In this document: positions 40,205 through 48,901 of the stretch, one piece after another
Layout: each line of letters opens with the position of its first letter
Position numbering within the stretch: the first letter of the stretch is position 1
Origin: an uncultured Prevotella sp.
GTDB lineage: Bacteria; Bacteroidota; Bacteroidia; Bacteroidales; Bacteroidaceae
DNA length: 56,880 nt
Assembly (NCBI GenBank): GCA_905198745.1
Contig: CAJKDU010000012.1
Span: 1 to 56,880, forward strand
Direction: 5' to 3'
Position numbers and translations under genes: made by a program
The notes under the pieces: model-generated
The model's input: only the letters and a program-made list of their open reading frames with translations
What the model was told of the DNA's origin: nothing
Databases searched by the model: none

Positions 40205-40278
40205 ATCATATTTAGGTATGGAAAAGACGCATTTTTGCAGAAAATCCATGCCCAAGGCGCAAAATACCTAAATATGAT
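40205..40278. promoter_or_regulatory. 15-bp inverted repeat upstream of the hemerythrin-LuxR gene
   Basis: ATCATATTTAGGTAT (40205-40219) and ATACCTAAATATGAT (40264-40278) are perfect inverted copies separated by 44 bases. They lie about 115-190 bases before the start codon of the regulator and may be paired operators. Confidence 0.6.
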
Positions 40279-40393
40279 TATTGTGTGTATCGAGAATTTT
40301 TTGTTATTTTGCATGCGATTATTATATATAGTATAAGGTGTAATGACGCATCCGCCATTGTCATCTAATCAAGGGTAAGAAAACAGTTAGAAG

Positions 40394-41350
40394 ATGAAAA
40401 ATCAAAAACTTTATGAACCGCACGACAAGATGATTTCGCTCATCAAGGACAACTACAACATCCTCCAGAGCTTGGGAAGTTTCGGCATTAGCCTTGGCTT
40501 CGGCGACAAAACGGTCAGTGAGGTGTGCGAGGAGCAGAATGTAGACACCTACACATTCCTCACCGTGGTGAACTTTACCATCAATGGAGAGCACAACGTG
40601 AGCGACATTGAAAGTCTTTCCGTCCCCACCTTGCTGAAATACTTGCGGGCCAGCCATGCCTACTACGTGGATTTCCAGTTGCCGTTCATCCGCAAGGAAC
40701 TTGTGGATGCGCTCGACGAAAAAGATAATCTCGGCCGTCTGATACTAAAACTTTATGACGACTATGCACACGCCATTACGGTGCACATGAAGAACGAGGA
40801 AAAGCAACTGTTTCCTTATGTGGATGCATTGCTCGACGGCAAGGTGAAAGAAGGATACGACATAGAGACCTACAGCAAGCACCATGGACAGGAGAGCAAC
40901 AAGTTGGTGGAGCTCAAGAGCATCATCATCAAGTATCTGCCTTCCGACGGGCTGCACAACAACAAACTCTCAGCCACACTCTACGACATCTATAATAATG
41001 AGGATTGGCTCCGTTTGCACACGGAAGTAGAGGAAAACATCTTCACTCCAGCCATATTAAACGTGGAGAAGAAGTTGAAGCATGGCGACGTAACTGCCAA
41101 GATATCAAGCATGCTAAGTCAACAACAGAATAGCGGTGATGTGCTGAGCGACCGCGAAAAAGACGTTGTCGTGGCACTTGTTCAGGGCATGAGCAACAAG
41201 GAGATAGGCGACCATTTGTGCATTGCCACCAACACCGTCATCACTCACCGCCGCAACATCGCCCGTAAGTTGCAGATACACAGCGTTGCCGGTTTGACCA
41301 TCTATGCCATTGTCAATGACTTGGTGGATATAAGCGCTGTAAAACTTTGA
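40394..41350 (+). CDS. Hemerythrin-domain LuxR-type regulator
   Basis: A 318-residue one-component regulator. Residues 10-60 resemble the short N-terminal domain of RIC/ScdA proteins, without its Cys. Residues 78-225 form a hemerythrin-like four-helix bundle with the di-iron ligands of YtfE in place: His88, His131 and Glu135, His164, His209 and Glu213. Residues 251-307 are a LuxR HTH (LSDREKDVVVALVQGMSNKE, then NTVITHRRNIARKL). The iron site would sense oxygen, nitric oxide or iron state and control DNA binding; this is inference. nrdD follows after a terminator, and a paralogous HTH lies beyond nrdG, so control of anaerobic deoxynucleotide synthesis is the likely role. Confidence 0.8.
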   Translation: MKNQKLYEPHDKMISLIKDNYNILQSLGSFGISLGFGDKTVSEVCEEQNVDTYTFLTVVNFTINGEHNVSDIESLSVPTLLKYLRASHAYYVDFQLPFIRKELVDALDEKDNLGRLILKLYDDYAHAITVHMKNEEKQLFPYVDALLDGKVKEGYDIETYSKHHGQESNKLVELKSIIIKYLPSDGLHNNKLSATLYDIYNNEDWLRLHTEVEENIFTPAILNVEKKLKHGDVTAKISSMLSQQQNSGDVLSDREKDVVVALVQGMSNKEIGDHLCIATNTVITHRRNIARKLQIHSVAGLTIYAIVNDLVDISAVKL

Positions 41351-41378
41351 GAAATAATTGTTTCCCAAGAAATATTTC

Positions 41379-41412
41379 TCCGTTAGGATGATACGTCCTA
41401 ACGGATTTTTTT
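41379..41412 (+). terminator. Terminator after the hemerythrin-LuxR gene
   Basis: TCCGTTAGGA (41379-41388) and TCCTAACGGA (41396-41405) form a perfect 10-bp stem, followed by seven T's. A TACCTTTG box for nrdD begins two bases later (41414-41421). Confidence 0.9.
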
Positions 41413-41452
41413 GTACCTTTGCCATCGTTTTCGTAGAAGGAAAAACGGACCT

Positions 41453-41526
41453 AAAACTTTCCGTCGAGGACGTGAAAGTTTTCCAAAACGGAAAACTTTT
41501 GCAAAGAGTAAACAAGAAAAGTTTCC
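41453..41526. promoter_or_regulatory. Cluster of AAAACTTTCC-type half-sites upstream of nrdD
   Basis: AAAACTTTCC (41453-41462), AAAGTTTTCC (41475-41484), GGAAAACTTT (41490-41499) and AAAAGTTTCC (about 41517-41526). The middle two form a perfect 10-bp inverted repeat with a 5-base centre. They lie between the -7 box and the nrdD start, in the leader. Confidence 0.55.
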
Positions 41527-41580
41527 CAAAACGAACAACATTACTACTTGGAATTATTAGAATAATCAACATATACCGGA

Positions 41581-43683
41581 ATGGAAATTAAAAACTTTAC
41601 TATCACGAAGAGAGACGGATCCAAGGACTTGTTTTCCCTGGACAAGATCATGAATGCCATTGTCAAGGCTTTCGAGTCGGTTAACGAACCAGCAGACCTG
41701 GGCAGCATTTCAAAGATTATCAGTCATCTCGACATCCATGAAAACATCAAGGTGGAGGACATTCAGAACCAAGTGGAAACCTCGCTGATGAAGGAAGGCT
41801 ACTACAAGGTTGCCAAGTCGTTCATCATCTACCGCCAGGAGCACAACGAAGACCGCGAGGTGCTCGAAAAGCTGAAGTTCCTTACAGACTATTGCGATGC
41901 TGCCAATGCTGCCACAGGTTCCAAGTACGACGCCAACGCCAATGTGGAGCACAAGAACATAGCCACCCTTATCGGTGAACTTCCCAAGTCGAATTTCATA
42001 CGCCTGAACCGCCGTCTGCTTACCGACCGCATCAAGAAAATGTATGGCAAGCAGCTGGCAGATGAATACATTGACAAGCTTAACCACCACTTTATATATA
42101 AGAACGACGAGACATCGCTCGCCAACTATTGTGCTTCCATCACCATGTATCCATGGCTCATCGGCGGCACTACGTCTATCGGTGGCAATTCCACGGCACC
42201 AACCAACCTCAAGTCGTTCTGTGGCGGCTTCGTCAACATGGTGTTCATGGTGTCGAGCATGCTTTCCGGAGCTTGTGCCACACCTGAATTCCTGATGTAT
42301 CTCAACTACTTCATCGGTCAGGAATACGGCAAGGACTATTGGCAGCATGCCGACAAGGTGGTTGACCTCTCCACTCGCCAGCGCACCATCGACAAGATGA
42401 TAACCGACTGCTTTGAGCAGATCGTCTACTCCATCAACCAGCCCACAGGCGCCCGCAATTATCAGGCTGTGTTCTGGAACATCTCCTATTACGACAAATT
42501 CTATTTCCAGAGTCTCTTTGAGAACTTCTACTTCCCCGACGGAAGTCAGCCCGACTGGCCGAGTCTCTCATGGTTGCAGAAGCGCTTTATGACATGGTTC
42601 AACAAGGAACGCACCAAGACCGTGCTCACTTTCCCTGTGGAAACAATGGCTCTGCTCACCGAGAACGGCGAGTGCAAGGACAAGGAGTGGGGCGACTTCA
42701 CGGCTGAAATGTATGCCGCAGGCCACTCTTTCTTCACTTACATGAGCGACAGCGCCGACTCGCTGAGTTCTTGCTGCCGTCTGCGCAATGAGATTCAGGA
42801 CAACGGTTTCAGCTATACCCTCGGTGCCGGTGGCATCTCAACGGGCTCCAAGAGCGTGCTCACCATCAACCTGAACCGCTGCATCCAGTATGCCGTGAAC
42901 CACAAGATGGACTACAAGGAATATCTCAGTGAGGTGATTGACCTCTGCCACAAGGTGCAGTTGGCCTACAACGAGAATCTCAAGGACTTGCAGGCACACG
43001 GCATGTTGCCGCTTTTCGATGCCGGCTACATCAACATAGACCGTCAGTATCTCACCATCGGAATCAACGGACTGGTGGAAGCTGCCGAGTTTATGGGTCT
43101 CAAGATAACTCCCAACGATGACTATCTGCACTTCGTCCAGGGCGTGCTCGGCTTGGTGGAGAAATACAACAAGCAGTACCGCTCCAAGGGTGCCATGTTC
43201 AACTGCGAGATGATTCCCGCCGAAAACGTGGGCGTCAAGCATGCCAAGTGGGACCGCGAGGATGGCTATTTCGTGCCGCGCGACTGCTACAACAGCTATT
43301 TCTATGTGGTCGAGGACGACTCACTTTCCATCATCGACAAGTTCAAACTTCACGGCGCTCCCTACATCGAGCACCTCACAGGCGGTTCGGCACTCCACAT
43401 GAACCTTGAAGAGCACCTGTCGAAGGCACAGTATGCCCATCTGCTCAAGGTGGCAGCCAAGGAGGGATGCAACTATTTCACGTTCAACATCCCGAACACC
43501 ATCTGCAATGACTGTGGATATATCGACAAGCGTTACCTGCATGAGTGCCCCCACTGCCACAGCAAGAACGTGGACTATATGACACGAATCATCGGCTATC
43601 TGAAGCGCGTGAGCAACTTCTCGCAGGCTCGCCAACAAGAGGCACACCGCCGCTACTATGCCCATGCCGACCAGAACGTGTAA
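41581..43683 (+). CDS. nrdD: Anaerobic ribonucleoside-triphosphate reductase
   Basis: A 700-residue class III reductase. Residues 1-90 form an ATP-cone (ITKRDGSKDLFSLDKIMNAI). The glycyl-radical domain ends with a zinc ribbon, CNDCGYIDKRYLHECPHCH, and then TRIIGYLKRVSNFSQAR, with the radical glycine in the RIIGYL context. It makes dNTPs without oxygen and is destroyed by it. NrdG, encoded 20 bases later, makes the radical. The pair is flanked by two LuxR-type regulators. No aerobic class I reductase gene is in the window. Confidence 0.95.
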   Translation: MEIKNFTITKRDGSKDLFSLDKIMNAIVKAFESVNEPADLGSISKIISHLDIHENIKVEDIQNQVETSLMKEGYYKVAKSFIIYRQEHNEDREVLEKLKFLTDYCDAANAATGSKYDANANVEHKNIATLIGELPKSNFIRLNRRLLTDRIKKMYGKQLADEYIDKLNHHFIYKNDETSLANYCASITMYPWLIGGTTSIGGNSTAPTNLKSFCGGFVNMVFMVSSMLSGACATPEFLMYLNYFIGQEYGKDYWQHADKVVDLSTRQRTIDKMITDCFEQIVYSINQPTGARNYQAVFWNISYYDKFYFQSLFENFYFPDGSQPDWPSLSWLQKRFMTWFNKERTKTVLTFPVETMALLTENGECKDKEWGDFTAEMYAAGHSFFTYMSDSADSLSSCCRLRNEIQDNGFSYTLGAGGISTGSKSVLTINLNRCIQYAVNHKMDYKEYLSEVIDLCHKVQLAYNENLKDLQAHGMLPLFDAGYINIDRQYLTIGINGLVEAAEFMGLKITPNDDYLHFVQGVLGLVEKYNKQYRSKGAMFNCEMIPAENVGVKHAKWDREDGYFVPRDCYNSYFYVVEDDSLSIIDKFKLHGAPYIEHLTGGSALHMNLEEHLSKAQYAHLLKVAAKEGCNYFTFNIPNTICNDCGYIDKRYLHECPHCHSKNVDYMTRIIGYLKRVSNFSQARQQEAHRRYYAHADQNV

Positions 43684-43703
43684 CTCTGCAAACGGATAGG
43701 ATT

Positions 43704-44171
43704 ATGCTTAAATACGTAAATACCGGAGTGGTCTTTCAGGAGATACCCGACGAGGTGACGCTTGCCGTGAACATCTCGCGGTGTCCCTGTCACTGTCCGG
43801 GCTGCCACAGCCAGTATCTTGCCGAGGACATAGGCGAGCCGCTGACCTCACTCACCATTGAGGGGTTTGTGCGTGAATATGGCGACGACATCACTTGCAT
43901 CTGCTTTATGGGCGGTGACGCGGAGCCCAAGACGGTGAACCAGCTGGCTCGCTACATCCACGAAAACCATCCCCAATACAAGGTGGGGTGGTATAGCGGC
44001 AGGGCACATGTGCCGGCATCGGTACGCAAACGCGATTTCGACTATATCAAGCTCGGGCCCTACATAGAGCATCTGGGCTGTCTGAAAGACCGTACCACCA
44101 ACCAACGACTTTACAAGCACGCCTCCGGTGATGACTTCACCGACATCACTGAGCGTTTCTGGAAGAAATAG
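43704..44171 (+). CDS. nrdG: Anaerobic ribonucleotide reductase activating protein
   Basis: A 155-residue radical SAM enzyme starting MLKYVNTGVVFQEIPDEVTL. The cluster motif is CPCHCPGC, which fits CxxxCxxC. GGDAEPKTV and YSGRAHVP follow. It uses SAM to set the glycyl radical on NrdD. The ATG at 43704 is chosen; a longer open frame runs back into nrdD but has no homology. The LuxR-type gene starts 6 bases after the stop, so all three are probably co-transcribed. Confidence 0.93.
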   Translation: MLKYVNTGVVFQEIPDEVTLAVNISRCPCHCPGCHSQYLAEDIGEPLTSLTIEGFVREYGDDITCICFMGGDAEPKTVNQLARYIHENHPQYKVGWYSGRAHVPASVRKRDFDYIKLGPYIEHLGCLKDRTTNQRLYKHASGDDFTDITERFWKK

Positions 44172-44177
44172 ACAAAT

Positions 44178-44786
44178 ATGGACAATAGAATGATGAAGGG
44201 CATGAAGCCGCGTGTGGCCATAGTAGACGCCAATGCGCTGGCTTGCATCGGACTGAAGCACATGCTCCAGGAGGTGATGCCTTTCATGGAAGTGGAGACA
44301 TTCGGATCGTTCGCCGCATTGGAGGCGAACGGTCCGAATGTCTTTTTTCATTATTTTGTGGAAACCAATATCGTGGTTTCCAATATGGCTTTTTTCGCTG
44401 CCCGGCGACACAAGACCATCGTTCTCAGCCCGTCGGTCAATCCCACGGCACAGCTTGCAGGCTTTCACACCCTCTGCACCCATCAGCCCGAAAGTGGTTT
44501 CGTCAGACAACTGCTGATGCTCGAACAGCACGCCCACGGGCATGGACAGAACCTGCCTCCTGTAGAGAAACGAGCTGATGATAGGACGTTGACCGAACGT
44601 GAGGTGGAAGTCTTGGCATTGGTCGTGAAGGGAATGATCAACAAGGAGATTGCAGACGCACTCAATATCAGCACAACCACGGTGATAACCCACCGGAAGA
44701 ACATACAGGAGAAACTGGGCATCAAGAGTGTCTCTGCATTGACCATCTATGCAGTGATGCATGGCATAGTGTCGATGGATATTTAA
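44178..44786 (+). CDS. LuxR-type regulator with degenerate receiver-like domain
   Basis: A 202-residue protein. The N-terminal half (RVAIVDANALACIGLKHMLQ) looks like a receiver fold, but no Asp sits where phosphorylation would be expected, so it may be a pseudo-receiver. The C-terminal HTH (LTEREVEVLALVVKGMINKE, then TTVITHRKNIQEKLGIKSVS) is strikingly similar to that of the hemerythrin-LuxR protein, including NKEI, TVITHR and LTIYA. The two may bind the same sites. It is the third gene of the nrdD-nrdG unit. Its ligand or partner is unknown. Confidence 0.75.
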   Translation: MDNRMMKGMKPRVAIVDANALACIGLKHMLQEVMPFMEVETFGSFAALEANGPNVFFHYFVETNIVVSNMAFFAARRHKTIVLSPSVNPTAQLAGFHTLCTHQPESGFVRQLLMLEQHAHGHGQNLPPVEKRADDRTLTEREVEVLALVVKGMINKEIADALNISTTTVITHRKNIQEKLGIKSVSALTIYAVMHGIVSMDI

Positions 44787-44885
44787 GACGTATTTTCCTA
44801 CCTTGCAAAAAAATAAATGTCTTTTGCCGTACCCGATTGAAGGGGCATGTTGTTATTAAGGGAAAAAACAAAACAACTTAGACTT

Positions 44886-47438
44886 ATGAAACGTTTACCC
44901 TTTGTTATCCTGTGTCTTTTCCTTTGTGTGTTTCTTAATGCACAGACACGCAACGTTACCTTCAAATCAGTTAACGAATCGCTTACCACCGTATTGAAGA
45001 AGATAGAGAAAATGGGAGAGAAGAACATTCTCTTCACTTCTTCCGATGCTGACAGATATCAAGTGAGCGCCACAGTGCGCAGAAAAACGCAACGTGAAGC
45101 CTTGGAAATAGTCTTGGAAGGAAAGCCTTTCAGTGTTGTGGAACGCAACACGTATTTCGCCATACAATACAAAGGGAAGGAAACGACTCAACTTCCAATC
45201 AAAGGAAAGGTGATCAACGAGAACCATCAACCTCTGGGATATGCCAATGTGGTGATGCTTTCAGCCAAAGACAAATCTTATATAGCCGGTTGCGTTACTG
45301 CGGACGACGGCAGTTTCGTGTTGCCACATTCTTCTTCTGGCACATTGATTCAAGTGTCTTATGTGGGCTACAAGAAACAGCTGTTGAACGCGAAGCCTGA
45401 AATGACGATAACGCTTCATCCGGAAGCACAGCAGTTGAAAACCGTCACGGTGACGAGTAAACGTGCGGACGTGAGCTATAGGAACGGTGCGTTTGTTACC
45501 AATGTGGCAGGCACGGTGTTGGCAGAAATGGGAAGTGCTGAAGACATCATCGGCCAGCTGCCCTTTGTCATGGGATCAGAAGGTTCGTGGACTGTTATCG
45601 GCCGTGGCGTGCCAGAGATTTATCTCAATGGACGGAAAGTTACCAACAATACAGAACTGGCACTGCTGGATGCCAAGGATATTCTAAATGCTGAAGTTAT
45701 TACCGTGCCGGGTGCCAGATATAGTTCTTCGACAAATGCCGTGATTCGCTTGCGCACCGTCCGCAAACGCGGGCAAGGACTTAGCGGCAATATGCTTGCC
45801 GATTATACGCAAGCGCGGCAGACACCCCAAACCAAGGAAAACATCCACTTGAACTACCGTACGGGTGGACTTGACATATTCGGCGAGGTGGGGACCAATT
45901 ACAGCAAGCATCTGTCTACAGAAACTTCCAATATCTTGTTGACAACCAATAACGAATGGCGTTTCACTGACCATTCCAAAAGTATGTCGCGTGGGGGCAA
46001 CATGAGATTCCAGGCTGGCTTCAATTATGAGACCAAGAACAAGCAGTCTATAGGTGCACGCTATCAAACAAGCCGTCAGATGGGCAATGTGTCGGGCGTG
46101 AGTTGGGGACAAACGGAATCCTATTGCAACTTACAGCTGACCGAGCAGCTTTCCACCGAGTCGCGGTCTTTTCAGCAACCGCATTGGGCGCACGAACTGA
46201 ACACTTACTATAACGGCGTATTAGGAAAGTGGGAATTGGATTTCAACGGCGACTTTTTTTCGAACACCAATGAAGGCATGCAGCAGGTTTTCAACGACGG
46301 TGTGATGGCAGCCGAATCGGAAACGAAGGAAAAGAGCACGCTTTACGCTACCAAACTCGTTGTCACCACCCAAGTGGGACACGGACAACTTAGTTTCGGA
46401 ACGGAAGAGTCTTTTACCGACCGCAAAGACGACTTCTTGCAGAGCGGATATTCCGAAGATGCCTTCAACCATATCAAGCAAACCGTGGTGGCAGGCTTTG
46501 CAGAATACTACATGTCTTTGGGAAAGAAAGTGAATATGGGTGCCGGCATTAGATATGAATACCAGAAGACCACGTATTACAAGAAAGGTGTGCTGAATGA
46601 AAGCCAGAGCCCAAGCTATAACGACTGGATACCATTTTTCACGATAGGGTATAACCACAAGGGTCTTTCATTGGGATTCTCCTACCGCCTCAACAAGAAC
46701 AATCCAGCCTACGGGATGCTGCAATCGAGTGTGAGCTATGAAAACAAGCACAATTATTCTACAGGCGATCCTTTGTTGAAACCGCAAAAGCAGCACTATT
46801 TCAGTCTGAACGGCAGTTACAGGTGGTTGGCATTCATGACTTACTATTCCTTTGTGCAGGACATGTACAGGACATGGTATAAGCCTTATGATGCGGACGC
46901 TCATCCCGATGTGGTCTTGAAGACAATGGCAGTCGTTCCCCATTCTTGGCTTGCCGGTGTCAGCCTGCGCATGGTACCCAAGTTTGGCCTGTGGAGACCA
47001 AGTCTGACCATGAGCATGGACTTCTATCATGAGAACGTGGCACATCTGAATATTCCGATTATGGGCAATGAACCAAAGTTCACTTTCAAGTTCGACAACA
47101 GTTTCAGTCTGCCCTGCAAATGGTTTGTCAACCTCACGGGTAATCTCACCACAAGGGCGGCGCAAGGGGGTGCAGTGCGCAGGTGTATGGGTAACATGCA
47201 GTTGAGCATCAGCAAGAAGTTCTTGAAAAATGATGCCCTCCGCATAGGGTTCGTGGCACGCGACATTCTCCACACGGGATTGACCTATTGGGATTTGTAC
47301 GGCACACAGTCGCGTATACAAAGCAGCAGTTACGGCAACAACCAGTCGGTCAATCTTAACATCAGATATACATTCAATGCAACAAAAGACAAATATAAAG
47401 GAAAAGGTGCAGGACAAGACGAGAGACAAAGACTTTGA
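44886..47438 (+). CDS. TonB-dependent-receptor-like outer membrane protein with STN domain
   Basis: An 850-residue protein. Signal peptide MKRLPFVILCLFLCVFLNAQ. Residues 28-97 form an STN domain (SLTTVLKKIEKMGEKNILF), which in transducing receptors contacts FecR. Residues 104-185 form a carboxypeptidase-regulatory-like domain (IKGKVINENHQPLGYANVVM). Then comes a plug (AEDIIGQLPFVMGSEG, PEIYLNGRKV) and a long beta-barrel of the OMP_b-brl_3 kind. No SusD-like partner is nearby. The ECF sigma gene starts inside its last 62 bases and FecR follows, so all three form one signalling unit. The start at 44886 gives the signal peptide; an ATG at 44847 would add 13 charged residues. Ligand unknown. Confidence 0.8.
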   Translation: MKRLPFVILCLFLCVFLNAQTRNVTFKSVNESLTTVLKKIEKMGEKNILFTSSDADRYQVSATVRRKTQREALEIVLEGKPFSVVERNTYFAIQYKGKETTQLPIKGKVINENHQPLGYANVVMLSAKDKSYIAGCVTADDGSFVLPHSSSGTLIQVSYVGYKKQLLNAKPEMTITLHPEAQQLKTVTVTSKRADVSYRNGAFVTNVAGTVLAEMGSAEDIIGQLPFVMGSEGSWTVIGRGVPEIYLNGRKVTNNTELALLDAKDILNAEVITVPGARYSSSTNAVIRLRTVRKRGQGLSGNMLADYTQARQTPQTKENIHLNYRTGGLDIFGEVGTNYSKHLSTETSNILLTTNNEWRFTDHSKSMSRGGNMRFQAGFNYETKNKQSIGARYQTSRQMGNVSGVSWGQTESYCNLQLTEQLSTESRSFQQPHWAHELNTYYNGVLGKWELDFNGDFFSNTNEGMQQVFNDGVMAAESETKEKSTLYATKLVVTTQVGHGQLSFGTEESFTDRKDDFLQSGYSEDAFNHIKQTVVAGFAEYYMSLGKKVNMGAGIRYEYQKTTYYKKGVLNESQSPSYNDWIPFFTIGYNHKGLSLGFSYRLNKNNPAYGMLQSSVSYENKHNYSTGDPLLKPQKQHYFSLNGSYRWLAFMTYYSFVQDMYRTWYKPYDADAHPDVVLKTMAVVPHSWLAGVSLRMVPKFGLWRPSLTMSMDFYHENVAHLNIPIMGNEPKFTFKFDNSFSLPCKWFVNLTGNLTTRAAQGGAVRRCMGNMQLSISKKFLKNDALRIGFVARDILHTGLTYWDLYGTQSRIQSSSYGNNQSVNLNIRYTFNATKDKYKGKGAGQDERQRL

Positions 47439-47940
47439 ACTTTTTTTCATGGACATGTATCCACGGCTGATGCGCTACGCCACCTCCCTGTTGGGAGATG
47501 GCGTAGCCGCACACGACATTGTGTCGGAAATGTTTGAGAGGGCGTGGAGCAAGCGTCTGCCCGTTTCAAGGGGCGAACAGTTGAACAATTGGGCGTATAT
47601 GGCTGTGCATCATGCTTGCCTCAATCGCTTGAAACACCTCAAGGTGGAACACGACAACCAAAGGGAACTGGCTGCATCCATGCTATATGATAATACGATA
47701 GACTACCGCCATCATGAGAGAATGTTGCAAGTCGTTGAGCAGACCATCGAGCATATGGGGGAGCCAACCCGTACCATCTTGCGGCTTTGTGTCTTGAAGC
47801 GCAATACTTACCGGCAGACTGCCGACATTATGGGCATTAGTGTGCACACCGTGAAGAAACACATGTCCAAGGCTTACGACATGCTGAGAAGGACACTCAA
47901 TGACAAGTATTCATCAGGAGAGATAGAAAAAGGACTATGA
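47377..47940 (+). CDS. ECF RNA polymerase sigma factor (FecI-like)
   Basis: A 187-residue ECF sigma factor. Region 2 is visible as FELFFMDMYPRLMRYATSLL to EMFERAWSKR, and region 4 as RTILRLCVLKRNTYRQTADI with ISVHTVKKHMSKAYDMLRR. Its start overlaps the receptor gene by 62 bases; if translation began at Met25 the overlap would disappear, but the FELFF helix would be lost. It overlaps FecR by ATGA. It probably directs transcription of its own receptor operon when released by FecR. Confidence 0.85.
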   Translation: MQQKTNIKEKVQDKTRDKDFELFFMDMYPRLMRYATSLLGDGVAAHDIVSEMFERAWSKRLPVSRGEQLNNWAYMAVHHACLNRLKHLKVEHDNQRELAASMLYDNTIDYRHHERMLQVVEQTIEHMGEPTRTILRLCVLKRNTYRQTADIMGISVHTVKKHMSKAYDMLRRTLNDKYSSGEIEKGL

Positions 47941-48896
47941 AAAGAGATTTTACAGACGAACAACTTTCCATGTTGTGTGGCGAGGCTCTGACTGATAAGC
48001 CCACAAGGGAAGAAACTGCAGCCGAATGGGAGAAGTTTTCCCGCCGGAATTATATAGGGGAGGCTTCTTCCGATACGGTACATGTAGTGCGGGAAAAACG
48101 CAGTTCACGTGCAATGGTGACAGGAATAGCGGCTGCTTGTCTGACAGCTGCCGCTCTTGTAGGATGGCTTTTGCTGCCATGGCGAACAACGGACGTGCCT
48201 GACGGATATACGTGTTTCTATGCCGCACAGGATGTTCCCAAACAAGTGGAAGATGTGACGGACGACGGTTATTGCACGGTGTCTACTCCGCCGGCAACTC
48301 TCCGCGACGTTCGACTCAGCGATGGCACTGTTGTCACATTGTGTGCCAACTCGTCTCTTGTCTACCCGTTGACATTCGGAAAAACAGGCAGGAGAGAAGT
48401 GAAGTTGAAAGGACAGGCATGTTTCAAGGTGACTCACGATCCTGACAGACCGTTCACCGTGGATGCAGGGCGTATGCGTGTAAACGTGCTGGGCACAACG
48501 TTTGTTGTCAAGACAATGCGGGAAGAGCAGTCGTCCGTCTCGTTGATTGAGGGACGTGTGAACGTGGCGAGCGATGGCACATCGGTTGATATGGTTCCCG
48601 GGCAGACCAGTGTGGTGGATGGTGAGGACATTAAAATCTCCAAGGCAGACTTGGAAGTGGCAACCGACTGGATGCACAATCAGTTTGTGATGGACAATAT
48701 GCCGCTTGCCGAAGCCCTTGAAACCATAGGGGCCTGGTATAACAAGACGGTTGTCTCACAGCGCTCAGAATGTATGGCCCGGCGCATACACTTCCGCTTC
48801 TCACGCAAGGCATCGCTGCAAGAAGTGGTTGAGGCTCTCAACGAAATGAAGGTGGCGAATATCAAGATAGAAGAGGGGAGAATTGTAGTCTATTAA
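47937..48896 (+). CDS. FecR-type anti-sigma factor
   Basis: A 319-residue protein. The N-terminal about 55 residues form the cytoplasmic sigma-binding part, followed by a membrane helix at about 58-82 (VTGIAAACLTAAALVGWLLL). The periplasmic FecR domain contains LSDGTVVTLCANSSLVYPL, FKVTHDPDRPFTVDAG and VNVLGTTFVV. The C-terminal domain (DUF4974-like) ends KVANIKIEEGRIVVY. It would carry the signal from the receptor's STN domain to the ECF sigma. Only five bases separate its end from the convergent DUF5103 gene. Confidence 0.88.
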   Translation: MKRDFTDEQLSMLCGEALTDKPTREETAAEWEKFSRRNYIGEASSDTVHVVREKRSSRAMVTGIAAACLTAAALVGWLLLPWRTTDVPDGYTCFYAAQDVPKQVEDVTDDGYCTVSTPPATLRDVRLSDGTVVTLCANSSLVYPLTFGKTGRREVKLKGQACFKVTHDPDRPFTVDAGRMRVNVLGTTFVVKTMREEQSSVSLIEGRVNVASDGTSVDMVPGQTSVVDGEDIKISKADLEVATDWMHNQFVMDNMPLAEALETIGAWYNKTVVSQRSECMARRIHFRFSRKASLQEVVEALNEMKVANIKIEEGRIVVY

Positions 48897-48901
48897 ATGT
48901 G

